From JBCBKP01 sp038521625 (GTDB lineage: Bacteria; Planctomycetota; Phycisphaerae; Phycisphaerales; UBA1924), in NCBI GenBank assembly GCA_038521625.1, contig JBCBKP010000015.1, positions 1-64,000 on the forward strand: 64,000 nucleotides of DNA. The letters run 5' to 3'. Made by a program: the position numbers and the translations under genes. Position 1 is the first letter of the stretch. Each line of letters begins with the position of its first letter. This document shows positions 26,779 to 34,954 of the stretch, piece after piece. The notes under the pieces were generated by a model that was not told where the DNA came from, searched no databases, and saw only the letters and a list, made by a program, of their open reading frames with translations.

Positions 26779-29367
26779 TCACCCCGGGGGCATGCACGCC
26801 GGAGAAAAGAATAGCTGGACAAAGGCGCCGACGTCGGCCTGCGAGAGCAGGCCGAACGGTGGGGCGAGGTCGGCCCCGGCGCCGCCGGAAAAGAACTGAC
26901 GGGTGAACTCATCGACATCGGATTGCGACAGCACGCCGTACGGCAGAACGATGTCCGCGGCGCAGATCGGGGTTGCGTCGCACCCGACGGAATCGAACTC
27001 GAACGCGTCGATGCCGGCCTCGAGGATCGTCGGAGTCTCGGAGAGAGGCCCGCCCTCGACGTCGGCCGCGACGAAACGGACGCGGGTCCGGCGTGTGCCG
27101 CCCGCCGGGGCGATGTCGATCGAGTCGGTGCGCCAGGCGTCGAGCTCGCTGCGGTACTCACGGAGCCGCTGCCACGTCTGGCCGTCGTCGAGGCTGAGAT
27201 CGACGAACAGGCCGTCGCCGGGCGAGAACGGCGCGACGGGGATGGGGTTGTTGTTCGCGTCGAGGATGTTCTCGGGTCGCCCGAGCCAGTAGGCGTATCG
27301 GAGTTGGCCGCCGCCGCGCGTGTCGAGGCGTGGGCTGATCAGGCGGGTCTCGCCGGCGTCGACGTCGGAGTTCGAGTCCGAAGGGTCGTTCTCGGTGAGG
27401 AACGCGCTGCCCGATCCGTCGAAATCGGCGGGCGGGTCGCCGCGGTCGAACGCGACGGGGACGCCGCGCGTCCATCCGCCCTCGACGGCGGTGGTCTGGA
27501 CCGACCAGCCGCGCTCGGCCTCGAAATCGTCGGTCCGGTCGCCGACCACCACCGTTGCGGGCGAGCTCGCGCCCCCGGCCGGCAGACTCACGGTGCCGGA
27601 CACGGGCCGGCCCCCGACGTCGCCGGCGTACTCGATTTCGGCGTAGTACTCGATCACGCTCTCGCAGTCGAGGGAGCCGAGCGCGGCGTCGAACCGATCG
27701 CCGGCGCCGGCGATCACGGCGACGGGCGTGAACGGGGTGTCGGGATCGTCACGCCAGAAGATCGTGACCTGGAAGCTGTCGACGGTCGGGACGCTCGGTG
27801 TGAGCTCGACGGCGACCGTGAGCGGCAGGCCGCCCGCGGCGTTGCCGAAGTCGGGCCGGTCGAACGCCGCGATCGGCTCGCCCAGGTCGTCGCTCGGCTC
27901 GATATCGAGCCGGTACCGCTGCACCTCGGGCCCGGCGACGGGCACGCCCGAGACCGAGAACGAGACGGCTGCCTCCGAGGGCTCGGCGTTGACAAGGGTG
28001 AACGCCTCGGCGCCGCCGGCGGGCGTGCCGTCGATCGGCACGCCGGCGTCGAATTCGTTCAGCCGCAGGTCGGAGATCGCGTTGTAGTCGACGAGCACGC
28101 CGGCGGAGCAGCTGAGGTCCCCGAGCTGCGGCCCGCTGAGGAACGCCGCCGCGTCGGGCGTGACGGTGACGCGTGCGGCCGAGAACGCGGGGAGCCGGAA
28201 GCTAAAGACATCGAGGTCGAGGTCGTCGTCGATCGAGAGGTTGTTCAGAGAGATCGCAGCGCCAGGTGAGAGGAGACCGAGCGAGGTCGCTTCGTTCTGT
28301 GTGTCGTTCGGCTCGAGCGGATCGCCGTAGCTGCGCTGCGTGGCGAGAATGTCGTCGAGTTGCGGGCCGTCGAACTGCCGCGAAACGAACGGCTCCATGA
28401 GTTTGGTCTGAGTGAGCGGGCAGACGTGGAGCAGGCCGAGCCCGTGGCCGTGCTCGTGGGCGATCGTGTTGCGGAGGCCGAGGCTGTCGCCGGAGATATC
28501 GTCGAAGAAGTCGTCGGCGGAGTCGAACACCATGTCGCCGAGATCCGGGAAGAAATTGAACGCGAGCGTGCCGCCGACGGTTGTGCCGTCGGGGAGTTCC
28601 CTGAGCGATCCGTCAAGCCCGATGGCACCGATCCGGACGTCGCCGCGCACGCCCTCGACCCCCGGGGCCAGCAGCGAGATCTGCCGGCCGTCGTCGTTGG
28701 GTTCGAAGACGTACGTCGTGCCGCAGAGCGCCGACCATCTCGCGAAGACCCGCGCGAAGAGCTCCTGCCAAACCGCGGTCGAGCCGTAGATGCCGTCGAG
28801 CCAGGCGAACAGGTTGCTCGGCTCTGTGATCGGGATGCCGCTCGGCGGGACGTCGATCTGGTCGAGGATCGGCGTGCCGTCCGGCACGAACGAGTACGTG
28901 ATGACCGTCGGTGTGCCCTGGGGGAGCGGTCCCGGTTGGAGCGCGGTGGTCGACCACCGCGCGGTGATGAGGAATCGTTCGACGTTCTGCTGCTCGATCG
29001 CGTCGATCAGCCTGATCAGCTCCGGATCGCTGCCCGGCGCGAGGCAAGCGGCGAACTCGAGGGGTCCCTCGAGCGAGCGTTCGTAGCGGTAGCGCAAGAA
29101 CCGGACGGTCGCGTCATCGAACCGATCGAGACCGCCGGGGCCGGCGAGGGTCTCGAGAGACGCGGGAGGGTCCGCGGGGGCGCCCGCGAGGGCCGTGCGG
29201 ATCTTGGTGCGCTCGTCGGCGGGGAGCTGCTGAAACAGATGGCGCGCGAGCGCCCGCTCGAGGCGAAGGGTGTCCTCTAGCGCCGCGGATTGCCCGGACG
29301 CGGCGCCCGCGACAACTGCGAGCAAGACGATGTTGGCGCCGAGAGTGCGGCGGGGGGCGCGACGCAT
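26779..29367 (-). CDS. Secreted metzincin protease with jelly-roll module and dockerin-like tag (copy 2)
   Basis: 862-aa paralogue of the neighbouring protease. An arginine-rich n-region and hydrophobic core (about residues 1-25) form the signal peptide. The N-terminal helical region (RLERALARHLFQQLPADE) parallels copy 1. The zinc motif HEHGHGLGLLH is at 304-314, with Met-turn M324. The jelly-roll-like module (DPPADFDGSGSAFLTENDP, SDVDAG..LISP) and the C-terminal tag with two units FGVLSQSDV/FGLLSQADV-like repeats follow. The start is ATG at 29367; an ORF extends 25 codons further upstream without signal-peptide character. Substrates are unknown. Confidence 0.87.
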   Translation of the reverse strand: MRRAPRRTLGANIVLLAVVAGAASGQSAALEDTLRLERALARHLFQQLPADERTKIRTALAGAPADPPASLETLAGPGGLDRFDDATVRFLRYRYERSLEGPLEFAACLAPGSDPELIRLIDAIEQQNVERFLITARWSTTALQPGPLPQGTPTVITYSFVPDGTPILDQIDVPPSGIPITEPSNLFAWLDGIYGSTAVWQELFARVFARWSALCGTTYVFEPNDDGRQISLLAPGVEGVRGDVRIGAIGLDGSLRELPDGTTVGGTLAFNFFPDLGDMVFDSADDFFDDISGDSLGLRNTIAHEHGHGLGLLHVCPLTQTKLMEPFVSRQFDGPQLDDILATQRSYGDPLEPNDTQNEATSLGLLSPGAAISLNNLSIDDDLDLDVFSFRLPAFSAARVTVTPDAAAFLSGPQLGDLSCSAGVLVDYNAISDLRLNEFDAGVPIDGTPAGGAEAFTLVNAEPSEAAVSFSVSGVPVAGPEVQRYRLDIEPSDDLGEPIAAFDRPDFGNAAGGLPLTVAVELTPSVPTVDSFQVTIFWRDDPDTPFTPVAVIAGAGDRFDAALGSLDCESVIEYYAEIEYAGDVGGRPVSGTVSLPAGGASSPATVVVGDRTDDFEAERGWSVQTTAVEGGWTRGVPVAFDRGDPPADFDGSGSAFLTENDPSDSNSDVDAGETRLISPRLDTRGGGQLRYAYWLGRPENILDANNNPIPVAPFSPGDGLFVDLSLDDGQTWQRLREYRSELDAWRTDSIDIAPAGGTRRTRVRFVAADVEGGPLSETPTILEAGIDAFEFDSVGCDATPICAADIVLPYGVLSQSDVDEFTRQFFSGGAGADLAPPFGLLSQADVGAFVQLFFSPACMPPG

Positions 29368-29560
29368 GCGGATCCCGATCAAGAGCCGGTCAGAGAGGCC
29401 CGGAGCACGAGCCTCGACACTATAACACGGCCCCCCGTGCACCCCGGTACGCGTCGCCCGACTTCGCGGGTTCGATCGATCTGATAATTCGTGAAATTGG
29501 GGCGACGCGGCGCTCTGGGCGGGCGGCGGAGGGCGATCGGTCGCGTTCTCGCGTGCGTTC
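29368..29560 (-). promoter_or_regulatory. Leader and possible promoter of metzincin copy 2
   Basis: 193 bp between two genes of the same strand. A TATAGT sequence on the minus strand at 29419-29424 could be a -10 element about 52 bases before the start codon, but no good -35 element is visible. The AT-rich patch near 29480-29500 is unusual for this GC-rich region. No RNA gene was recognised. Confidence 0.3.
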
Positions 29561-30679
29561 TCAGTTGATCGTCGGGTCGCACTCGGGTCCGAAGAACAGT
29601 TCGACGAACCGCGAGATGTCCGCCTGGCTGATCACGCCGAACGGGTCCGCGAGGTCCGCCGCGGGGTCGTTGGCGAAGAAGGCATCGACGAACGCGGAGA
29701 CGTCGCTCTGGCTGAGCACGCGGAACGGCGTCACCAGGTCGGCGGCGCAGATCGGCGGGTCGACGCACAGCGTCGTGTCGATTCGGACGTTGTCGATGCC
29801 GGCCTCGATCACGCTCCCGATGCCCAGGTCCGAGGCGATGAAGCGGACGCGGAACTGCCGCGATTGGGCGCCGGGGGCCACCGCGATGGTGTCCTCGCGC
29901 CACGCGGCCGCGGGCGTGATCAGAGAACGGACACGCGTGTAGCTGACGCCGCCGTCCGTCGAGATCTCAACGAATAGCCCGTCGCCGACGGAGAGGTGCC
30001 CATCGGGCGTGTCGTTGAGCCAGAAGCTGTAGGTGAACGTCCCGCCCAGCGAGAGGTCGTAGACCGGGCTGATCAGCGTCACCGAGCCCTCATCAACGTC
30101 GGAGTTCGGGTCGAGCGGGTCGTTCTCCGTCAGGAACGCGTTGCCCGAACCGTCGGCATCGGCCGGCGGATCGCCGCGCCCGTTGTTCAGCGGGACCCCG
30201 AGCTCCCAGAAACCTTCGACGGCGTTGCTCACCGTTGTCCAGCCGTCGGCGGACTCGAAGTCGATCGTCGCGAACGGTTCGATCTCGGTCCCGATCGCGG
30301 CGGAAAGCGGGGGGTTGATCGCGGTGGTGGGGAGCGTCACCAGTCCGCCGACGGCGCCCTCGACCTCGAACGCGTACTCAAGCACGTCGCCGCATTGGGC
30401 CCTCGGCAGCTCGACCGTAAAGAGATCGCCGCCCGCGGGTGTCATGTCCGTTGTCTCGAACGCGCGGTCCGCGCGGAATCGGAAGAGCACGCGCGGCACA
30501 CCGACGACCGTGTCGCCGTTCGGATCAACCGAGATGGTGAGCGGGATCGGTCGCGTCGAGAGCACGGCGCTCGGCAGATCCACGCCCGATATGACGACCG
30601 GCTGGGCGTGAGCCGCGCCGACGGCGGTCGTGGACAACGCGATCGCGGCGCGGCGGGCGCCATCCAGACTCCACGGCAT
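29561..30679 (-). CDS. Secreted jelly-roll protein with dockerin-like tag, protease domain absent (copy 3)
   Basis: 372-aa exported protein that is the third paralogue but has no protease domain. The signal peptide is followed by AQPVV. The shared module is present (RGDPPADADGSGNAFLTENDP, SDVDEG..LISP), as is the C-terminal tag, with CAADLVTPFRVLSQSDV in the first unit, ADPFGVISQADI in the second and a closing Cys. The start at 30679 has GGAG seven bases upstream. It probably binds something rather than cutting it. It is the promoter-proximal member of the minus-strand array. Confidence 0.85.
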   Translation of the reverse strand: MPWSLDGARRAAIALSTTAVGAAHAQPVVISGVDLPSAVLSTRPIPLTISVDPNGDTVVGVPRVLFRFRADRAFETTDMTPAGGDLFTVELPRAQCGDVLEYAFEVEGAVGGLVTLPTTAINPPLSAAIGTEIEPFATIDFESADGWTTVSNAVEGFWELGVPLNNGRGDPPADADGSGNAFLTENDPLDPNSDVDEGSVTLISPVYDLSLGGTFTYSFWLNDTPDGHLSVGDGLFVEISTDGGVSYTRVRSLITPAAAWREDTIAVAPGAQSRQFRVRFIASDLGIGSVIEAGIDNVRIDTTLCVDPPICAADLVTPFRVLSQSDVSAFVDAFFANDPAADLADPFGVISQADISRFVELFFGPECDPTIN

Positions 30680-30860
30680 CACGTCGCTCCAGCGGCAGGC
30701 GTGTGTTCTCGCTTCGAGCGGCCGCGCGGGCCGCCGGCTCCTCAGCAGAAACATACGGCCGCGCGACGACAACGCCGCCCGATTCCGGCGCATTCACCAA
30801 AGATTCAAAGCGGATGGAGCGGGGCGGATGCCGTGGAAACCGGCTGTGGAGCCAGGACTT

Positions 30861-30877
30861 GGGACCAGAGTGGTCCC
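30861..30877 (-). terminator. Hairpin after rpmE
   Basis: 7-bp inverted repeat GGGACCA / TGGTCCC with a three-base loop, lying seven bases after the rpmE stop on the minus strand. A T tract is missing, so termination by it alone is doubtful. The rest of the 204-bp gap to the next gene holds GC-rich sequence with no feature I can name. Confidence 0.45.
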
Positions 30878-30883
30878 CGGGCG

Positions 30884-31114
30884 TCACTTCTTCTTTTTCT
30901 TGCCCTTGAAGTAGTCGCCCGAATACTTCTTGCTGAACCGCTCGACGCGCCCGGCGGCGTCGACGAACTGGCTCTTGCCGGTGAAGAACGGGTGGGAGCC
31001 CGACCACACTTCGACGTGAAGCTCGGGGACGGTCGCCCCGACCGTCATCACGACCTCGCCGTTGTGGAACACCTTGCACGACGGGTAAAAGTCGGGGTGG
31101 GTCTCTTTCTTCAT
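30884..31114 (-). CDS. rpmE: 50S ribosomal protein L31 (bL31), zinc-free form
   Basis: 76-aa large-subunit protein. The start MKKETHPDFYP and the LHVEVWSGSHPFFTGKSQF segment are family signatures, followed by GRVERFSKKY. The zinc-binding cysteines of the C+ form are replaced: only one Cys remains (PSCKVFHNG), and the second pair reads WSGS. This matches the C-minus form, which some bacteria keep or induce when zinc is short. The lysine-rich tail KGKKKKK is longer than usual. The start ATG is at 31114; an upstream in-frame ORF extension is not supported. Confidence 0.95.
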   Translation of the reverse strand: MKKETHPDFYPSCKVFHNGEVVMTVGATVPELHVEVWSGSHPFFTGKSQFVDAAGRVERFSKKYSGDYFKGKKKKK

Positions 31115-31264
31115 GGCTCGACTCTTCCGGGCTCGGCGTGCGGTCGGGGTCTGTCCAGGTCCTCGCGAGACGCGGCGTGGCCGCGAGGGCCCCAACGATA
31201 GACCGGTCCGCCCTCGCGGGCTCGGTGAGACAACCGAATCGCGGCACGGTCGGAGCCGCGACAC

Positions 31265-31281
31265 TTGAGACCCAGTCTCAA
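31265..31281 (+). promoter_or_regulatory. Candidate iron-regulator operator upstream of feoA
   Basis: Perfect 7-3-7 palindrome TTGAGAC-CCA-GTCTCAA whose right end lies 21 bases before the feoA start codon. Compared with the classical 7-1-7 Fur consensus TGATAAT-N-ATTATCA, nine of fourteen positions of the core TGAGACC-C-AGTCTCA agree. The position (upstream of iron-uptake genes) and near-perfect symmetry make an iron-responsive repressor (Fur- or DtxR-type) likely, but the regulator is not in the window. Confidence 0.6.
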
Positions 31282-31302
31282 CTCCCGTATCCTCGCGGTG
31301 AC

Positions 31303-31602
31303 ATGGTCCGAGTTCTCACAGAATCAGCGACGACGCCGGCGGTCCGGTGGGCCGGCCTTCACGACGTCGCACGCGGCGAGGTGGTCGTCATCGAGGCCTT
31401 CGACCCGTCGGTGGAGGGCCTCGGCCTCGGCGGGCACCGACTCGTGGTGGGCGATGTCCTGCGGGTCCGCCGGCGCGGCAATCCGATCGTGGTGGAGCTC
31501 TGCGACGCCGCGGGCGATCGCGGCGTCCGGTCGGTGCGTCTGGGCCTCTGTTCGCGGACCGCCCGCGGCGTGATGGTCCGCGCGACGGGCGAGAGGGCCT
31601 GA
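31303..31602 (+). CDS. feoA: FeoA-domain protein
   Basis: Small SH3-like partner of the ferrous-iron transporter, 99 aa. It has the FeoA-type core: LGLGGHRLVVGDVLRVRRRGNP and a second half with VRLGLCSRTARGVMVR. I chose the ATG at 31303 because the earlier part of the open frame includes the regulatory palindrome and lacks conserved residues. feoB begins four bases after its stop, so the two form an operon. Confidence 0.85.
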   Translation: MVRVLTESATTPAVRWAGLHDVARGEVVVIEAFDPSVEGLGLGGHRLVVGDVLRVRRRGNPIVVELCDAAGDRGVRSVRLGLCSRTARGVMVRATGERA

Positions 31603-31606
31603 TCTG

Positions 31607-33508
31607 GTGCGTCTGCTCGTTCTCGGTTCGCGCGAGCAGGCGTCGGAGGAGCGGTCTCCGACGCGGAAGATCGCGCTGATCGGTCCGCCGAACGTGGGCA
31701 AGTCCGCGATATTCGCGCGTCTGGTGGGGTTCGGCCGGCGTTCCGCGAACGCGCTGGGCACCACGCAGGACGTCTGCACCGGCTGCGTCACGTGCCGGGA
31801 CGAGGGCGGCCCGGGCTGCGCGGTCTGCGAGCCGTTCGAGCTGATCGATCTCCCGGGTGTCTTCTCGATCGACCATCAGACGTCCGAGGCTCGGCTGTGC
31901 CGCGCGACGCTCGGGCTCGACGGGGAGTCGAGCGAGCTCGTCGAGCACGCCACGGCGGTCGCGGTTGTCATCGAGGCGGTCGATCCGACGCCCGGCCTGC
32001 GTCTCGTGGGCGAGGTCGCCCGTGCGGGGCTTCCGACGGTGGTCGTCGTCAACATGCTGGACGAGGCCGAGCAGCGCGGCGCCGAGGTGCACGACGCTGT
32101 TCTGCGCGAGCGGCTGGGGTGCCCGGTGGTCTGCGTATCGGCGCGGCGTTCGACGGGGCTCGCCGAGCTGCGCGGTATCTTCGAGGACGAATCCGCTGGC
32201 GCGGTTCCCGCGGCGCTCAGCGAGCCCGAGATCGCGGCGCTGGCCACGCGGGCGGTCGCGATCGGCGAGCGGCGCGGGCCGCGTCTCCGGGAGCGGCTGG
32301 GCGACGGGTTCGACGCGATCGCGACGCACCCGGTCGGTGGCGCGATCGTGTTCTTGGGATTGGCCCTGGCCCTGCTCCGCGGCGTGTTCCTGCTCGCGGA
32401 GAAGCCGTCGGAGTGGTTCGAGGGGGCGTTGGTCTGGGTCGGCGGTGTCGTCGGGGCGGTCATCCCCGAGGGTCTGGTGCGCGATCTCGTCGCGGAGGGG
32501 ATCTTCGGGGGAGTCGGGGGCGTGGTCGTCTTCGTCCCGCAGATCGCGCTGACGTTCGTCGTGCTCGCGATCCTCGAGAACACGGGCTACCTGTCGCGTG
32601 CGACGCTCGCGGTGGACCGTCTGCTGCGTCCGTTCGGGCTCAGCGGGCGGGCGTTCATGCCGATGCTCACGAGCTACGGGTGCGCGATCCCCGCGGTGAT
32701 CGCCGCGCGATCGATCCCCTGCAAACGCGAGCGGCTGGCGACGATCCTCGCGCTGCCTTTCACCGGCTGCCCGGCGCGCATCCCCGTGTACGTGCTCGTC
32801 GCGAGCGCGCTCTTCCCGGACTCGGGCCTGAACGCGGCGCTGGCGTTCATCGCCTGCTACGCGGTGGGGGCCGCGGGCGCGCTGCTCACGGCGCTGGTCG
32901 TCCGGCGGACGATCGCCCGCGGCGAGAGCCTCCCGATGATCGTCGAGATGCCGCCGTACCGGATGCCGAGCCTTCTCTCGGCGCTCCGCGTCGGCCTGGG
33001 GCGCTCGTGGTCGTTCCTGAAGAAGGCGGGCACGCTGATCCTCGCGGCCTCGGTCGTGATGTGGTCGCTGGAGACGATCCGTGTCGGCACCGACGACGCG
33101 GGCGAGCCGGTCAGCGCGATGGACGCGGTCGGCGGCGCGGTCCAGCCGGCGTTTGAGCCGCTCGGGTTCGACGACGAGCTCACGGTCGCCACGCTGGTCA
33201 GCTTCGCGGCCCGCGAGCTGTTCGTGTCTTCCATGGCCGTCCAGCGCGGGATCGACGAGGAGACGACCGGGGAGCAGACGCTCCGGGCGCAGCTCGCCGG
33301 CGCGACGCGTCCCGATGGCTCGCCGGTGTTCGACACGGGCACGAGCTGGGCGGTCCTGCTGTTCTTCGCGCTCTCGACGCAGTGCCTGAGCACCCTGGTG
33401 ATCATCGGCAGGGAGGCGCGTTCCTGGACGATCCCGATCGCGCAGTTCCTGTGGGCCTTCGCGCTGGCCTACGGCGCAGGGGCGCTGGCGCACGCGCTGC
33501 TCTCCTGA
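31607..33508 (+). CDS. feoB: Ferrous iron transporter FeoB with cysteine insert in the G domain
   Basis: Inner-membrane Fe(II) transporter of 633 aa. G1 is GPPNVGKS (26-33), G3 DLPG (81-84) and G4 NMLDEAE; the C-terminal membrane region has the Gate motifs MLTSYGCAIPAVIAAR and FTGCPARIPVYVL. Between G1 and G3, where the switch I loop normally reads around PGVT, the protein carries C57, C60, C63, C71 and C74. This is a Cys cluster, spaced C-x2-C-x2-C-x7-C-x2-C, that I do not know in classical FeoB. The helical spacer domain after the G domain is short. It starts at GTG 31607, four bases after feoA. Confidence 0.93.
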   Translation: MRLLVLGSREQASEERSPTRKIALIGPPNVGKSAIFARLVGFGRRSANALGTTQDVCTGCVTCRDEGGPGCAVCEPFELIDLPGVFSIDHQTSEARLCRATLGLDGESSELVEHATAVAVVIEAVDPTPGLRLVGEVARAGLPTVVVVNMLDEAEQRGAEVHDAVLRERLGCPVVCVSARRSTGLAELRGIFEDESAGAVPAALSEPEIAALATRAVAIGERRGPRLRERLGDGFDAIATHPVGGAIVFLGLALALLRGVFLLAEKPSEWFEGALVWVGGVVGAVIPEGLVRDLVAEGIFGGVGGVVVFVPQIALTFVVLAILENTGYLSRATLAVDRLLRPFGLSGRAFMPMLTSYGCAIPAVIAARSIPCKRERLATILALPFTGCPARIPVYVLVASALFPDSGLNAALAFIACYAVGAAGALLTALVVRRTIARGESLPMIVEMPPYRMPSLLSALRVGLGRSWSFLKKAGTLILAASVVMWSLETIRVGTDDAGEPVSAMDAVGGAVQPAFEPLGFDDELTVATLVSFAARELFVSSMAVQRGIDEETTGEQTLRAQLAGATRPDGSPVFDTGTSWAVLLFFALSTQCLSTLVIIGREARSWTIPIAQFLWAFALAYGAGALAHALLS

Positions 33509-33541
33509 TCACGGTGCTGGCCAGCCGCTAGGCTCGGCCCC

Positions 33542-34951
33542 ATGCATCGCTGGAGCGCCATCTTCGCACTGGTCTCGCTGGCTCTCTTGCTCGTCGGCTG
33601 CGGCACCGCGCCCGCCCGCGCGGGCGAGCGCCCCAACATCGTCCTGATCCTCGCCGACGATCTCGGCTGGGGCGATCTCTCTTGCTACGGGCAGACGAAC
33701 TGGGAGACACCGCGCCTCGACCGGATGGCCGCCGAGGGCATGCGGTTCACGCAGGCCTACGCCGGCGGCACGGTCTGTGCGCCGAGCCGCGCGACGCTGC
33801 TGACCGGCAACCACACCGGGCGTGTCTACCAGCGCGGCAACGGGCGGATCCAGTTCCGGCGCGACCCCGAGGACATCACGGTCGCGACGCGGCTGCGCGG
33901 GCTCGGCTACCGCACCGCGATGATCGGCAAGTCGGGCGTCGCCTGCGACAGCGACGACGCGGAGCTCCCGAACGACAAGGGCTTCGACGAGTTCTTTGGG
34001 GTCCTGGCGCACCTCGCGGCGCACCGCAACTACCCGCGCCGGGTCTTCCACAACGGCTCGCCGGTCAGGCTCGCCGGCAACCAGGGCAAGACCGGCGAGA
34101 TCTACGCGAGCGAGCTCTGGGTCGACGCCGCGGTCGAGTACATCGCGGACGCCGCCGACGACGATGCCCCGTTCTTCCTGCACCTGTCGATCACGCCGCC
34201 GCACGCCGACCTGACGGTGCCGGAGCGGTACATGGCTCCGTTCCGCGGCCGCTTCGAGGAGACGCCGCACACGTCCAGCGGCTACTACCACCAGACCGAG
34301 CCGCGCGCGGCCTACGCGGGGATGGTGGCGTTCATCGATGACTCTGTCGGTCGCGTGCTCGATGAGCTCGAGCGATCGGGCCTGGACGAGGACACGCTGG
34401 TCTTGTTCGCGTCCGACAACGGGCCGCACTACGAGGGCGGCGCCGACGCGGACTTCTTCGACTCGAACGGCCCGCTCCGCGGCGGCAAGCGGGCGATGTT
34501 CGAGGGCGGGATCCGCACGCCGCAGATCGCGTGGTGGCCAGGAACGGTCGAGGACGGCGCGATCACGGATCTGATCACGGCCTTCTGGGACTTCCCCGCG
34601 ACCGCGCTCGATCTCGCCGGCTCCGAGGTGCCATCGGAGTTCGACGGCGTCTCGATCGCGCCGACGCTGCGCGGGGATGACATCGCGCAGACCCAACACC
34701 GGTACCTCTACTGGGAGTTCTACGAGCAGGGCGGCAAGCAGGCGGTCCGGATGGGTCCGTGGAAGGGGATCCGCCGCGGCGTGAACCGCGATCGCGACGC
34801 ACCGATCGAGCTGTACGACCTGCGCACGGATCTCGGCGAGACCACCGACGTCGCGGCCGCCCACCCGGAGATCGTGCCCCGGATCGAGCTGGCGATGGAC
34901 GAGGCCCACGTGCCCAGCAAGGTCTTCACCTTCGGCGGCAGGAACCCCTGA
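33542..34951 (+). CDS. Sulfatase lipoprotein with altered GKxxG motif
   Basis: Arylsulfatase-family formylglycine enzyme of 469 aa. A lipoprotein signal ends at LLVGC (C20). The signature CAPSR (from C79) holds the cysteine that would become formylglycine, and N-terminal metal ligands lie in ADDLGWGD. Most sulfatases have GKWHLG after the conserved tyrosine; here the equivalent reads GKSGVA (129-134), so the usual Trp-His pair is missing. HPHAD-like metal or substrate motifs (TPPHADL) and SDNGPH are present. It is downstream of feoB with a 33-bp gap and converges on the beta-galactosidase gene. A role in removing sulfate from algal polysaccharide is inferred from its neighbours. Confidence 0.9.
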   Translation: MHRWSAIFALVSLALLLVGCGTAPARAGERPNIVLILADDLGWGDLSCYGQTNWETPRLDRMAAEGMRFTQAYAGGTVCAPSRATLLTGNHTGRVYQRGNGRIQFRRDPEDITVATRLRGLGYRTAMIGKSGVACDSDDAELPNDKGFDEFFGVLAHLAAHRNYPRRVFHNGSPVRLAGNQGKTGEIYASELWVDAAVEYIADAADDDAPFFLHLSITPPHADLTVPERYMAPFRGRFEETPHTSSGYYHQTEPRAAYAGMVAFIDDSVGRVLDELERSGLDEDTLVLFASDNGPHYEGGADADFFDSNGPLRGGKRAMFEGGIRTPQIAWWPGTVEDGAITDLITAFWDFPATALDLAGSEVPSEFDGVSIAPTLRGDDIAQTQHRYLYWEFYEQGGKQAVRMGPWKGIRRGVNRDRDAPIELYDLRTDLGETTDVAAAHPEIVPRIELAMDEAHVPSKVFTFGGRNP

Positions 34952-34954
34952 GAG

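Noticed and set aside
31138..31302. Extended N-terminus of feoA
   Set aside because: The upstream codons include the palindrome and lack conserved FeoA residues; ATG 31303 is the natural start.
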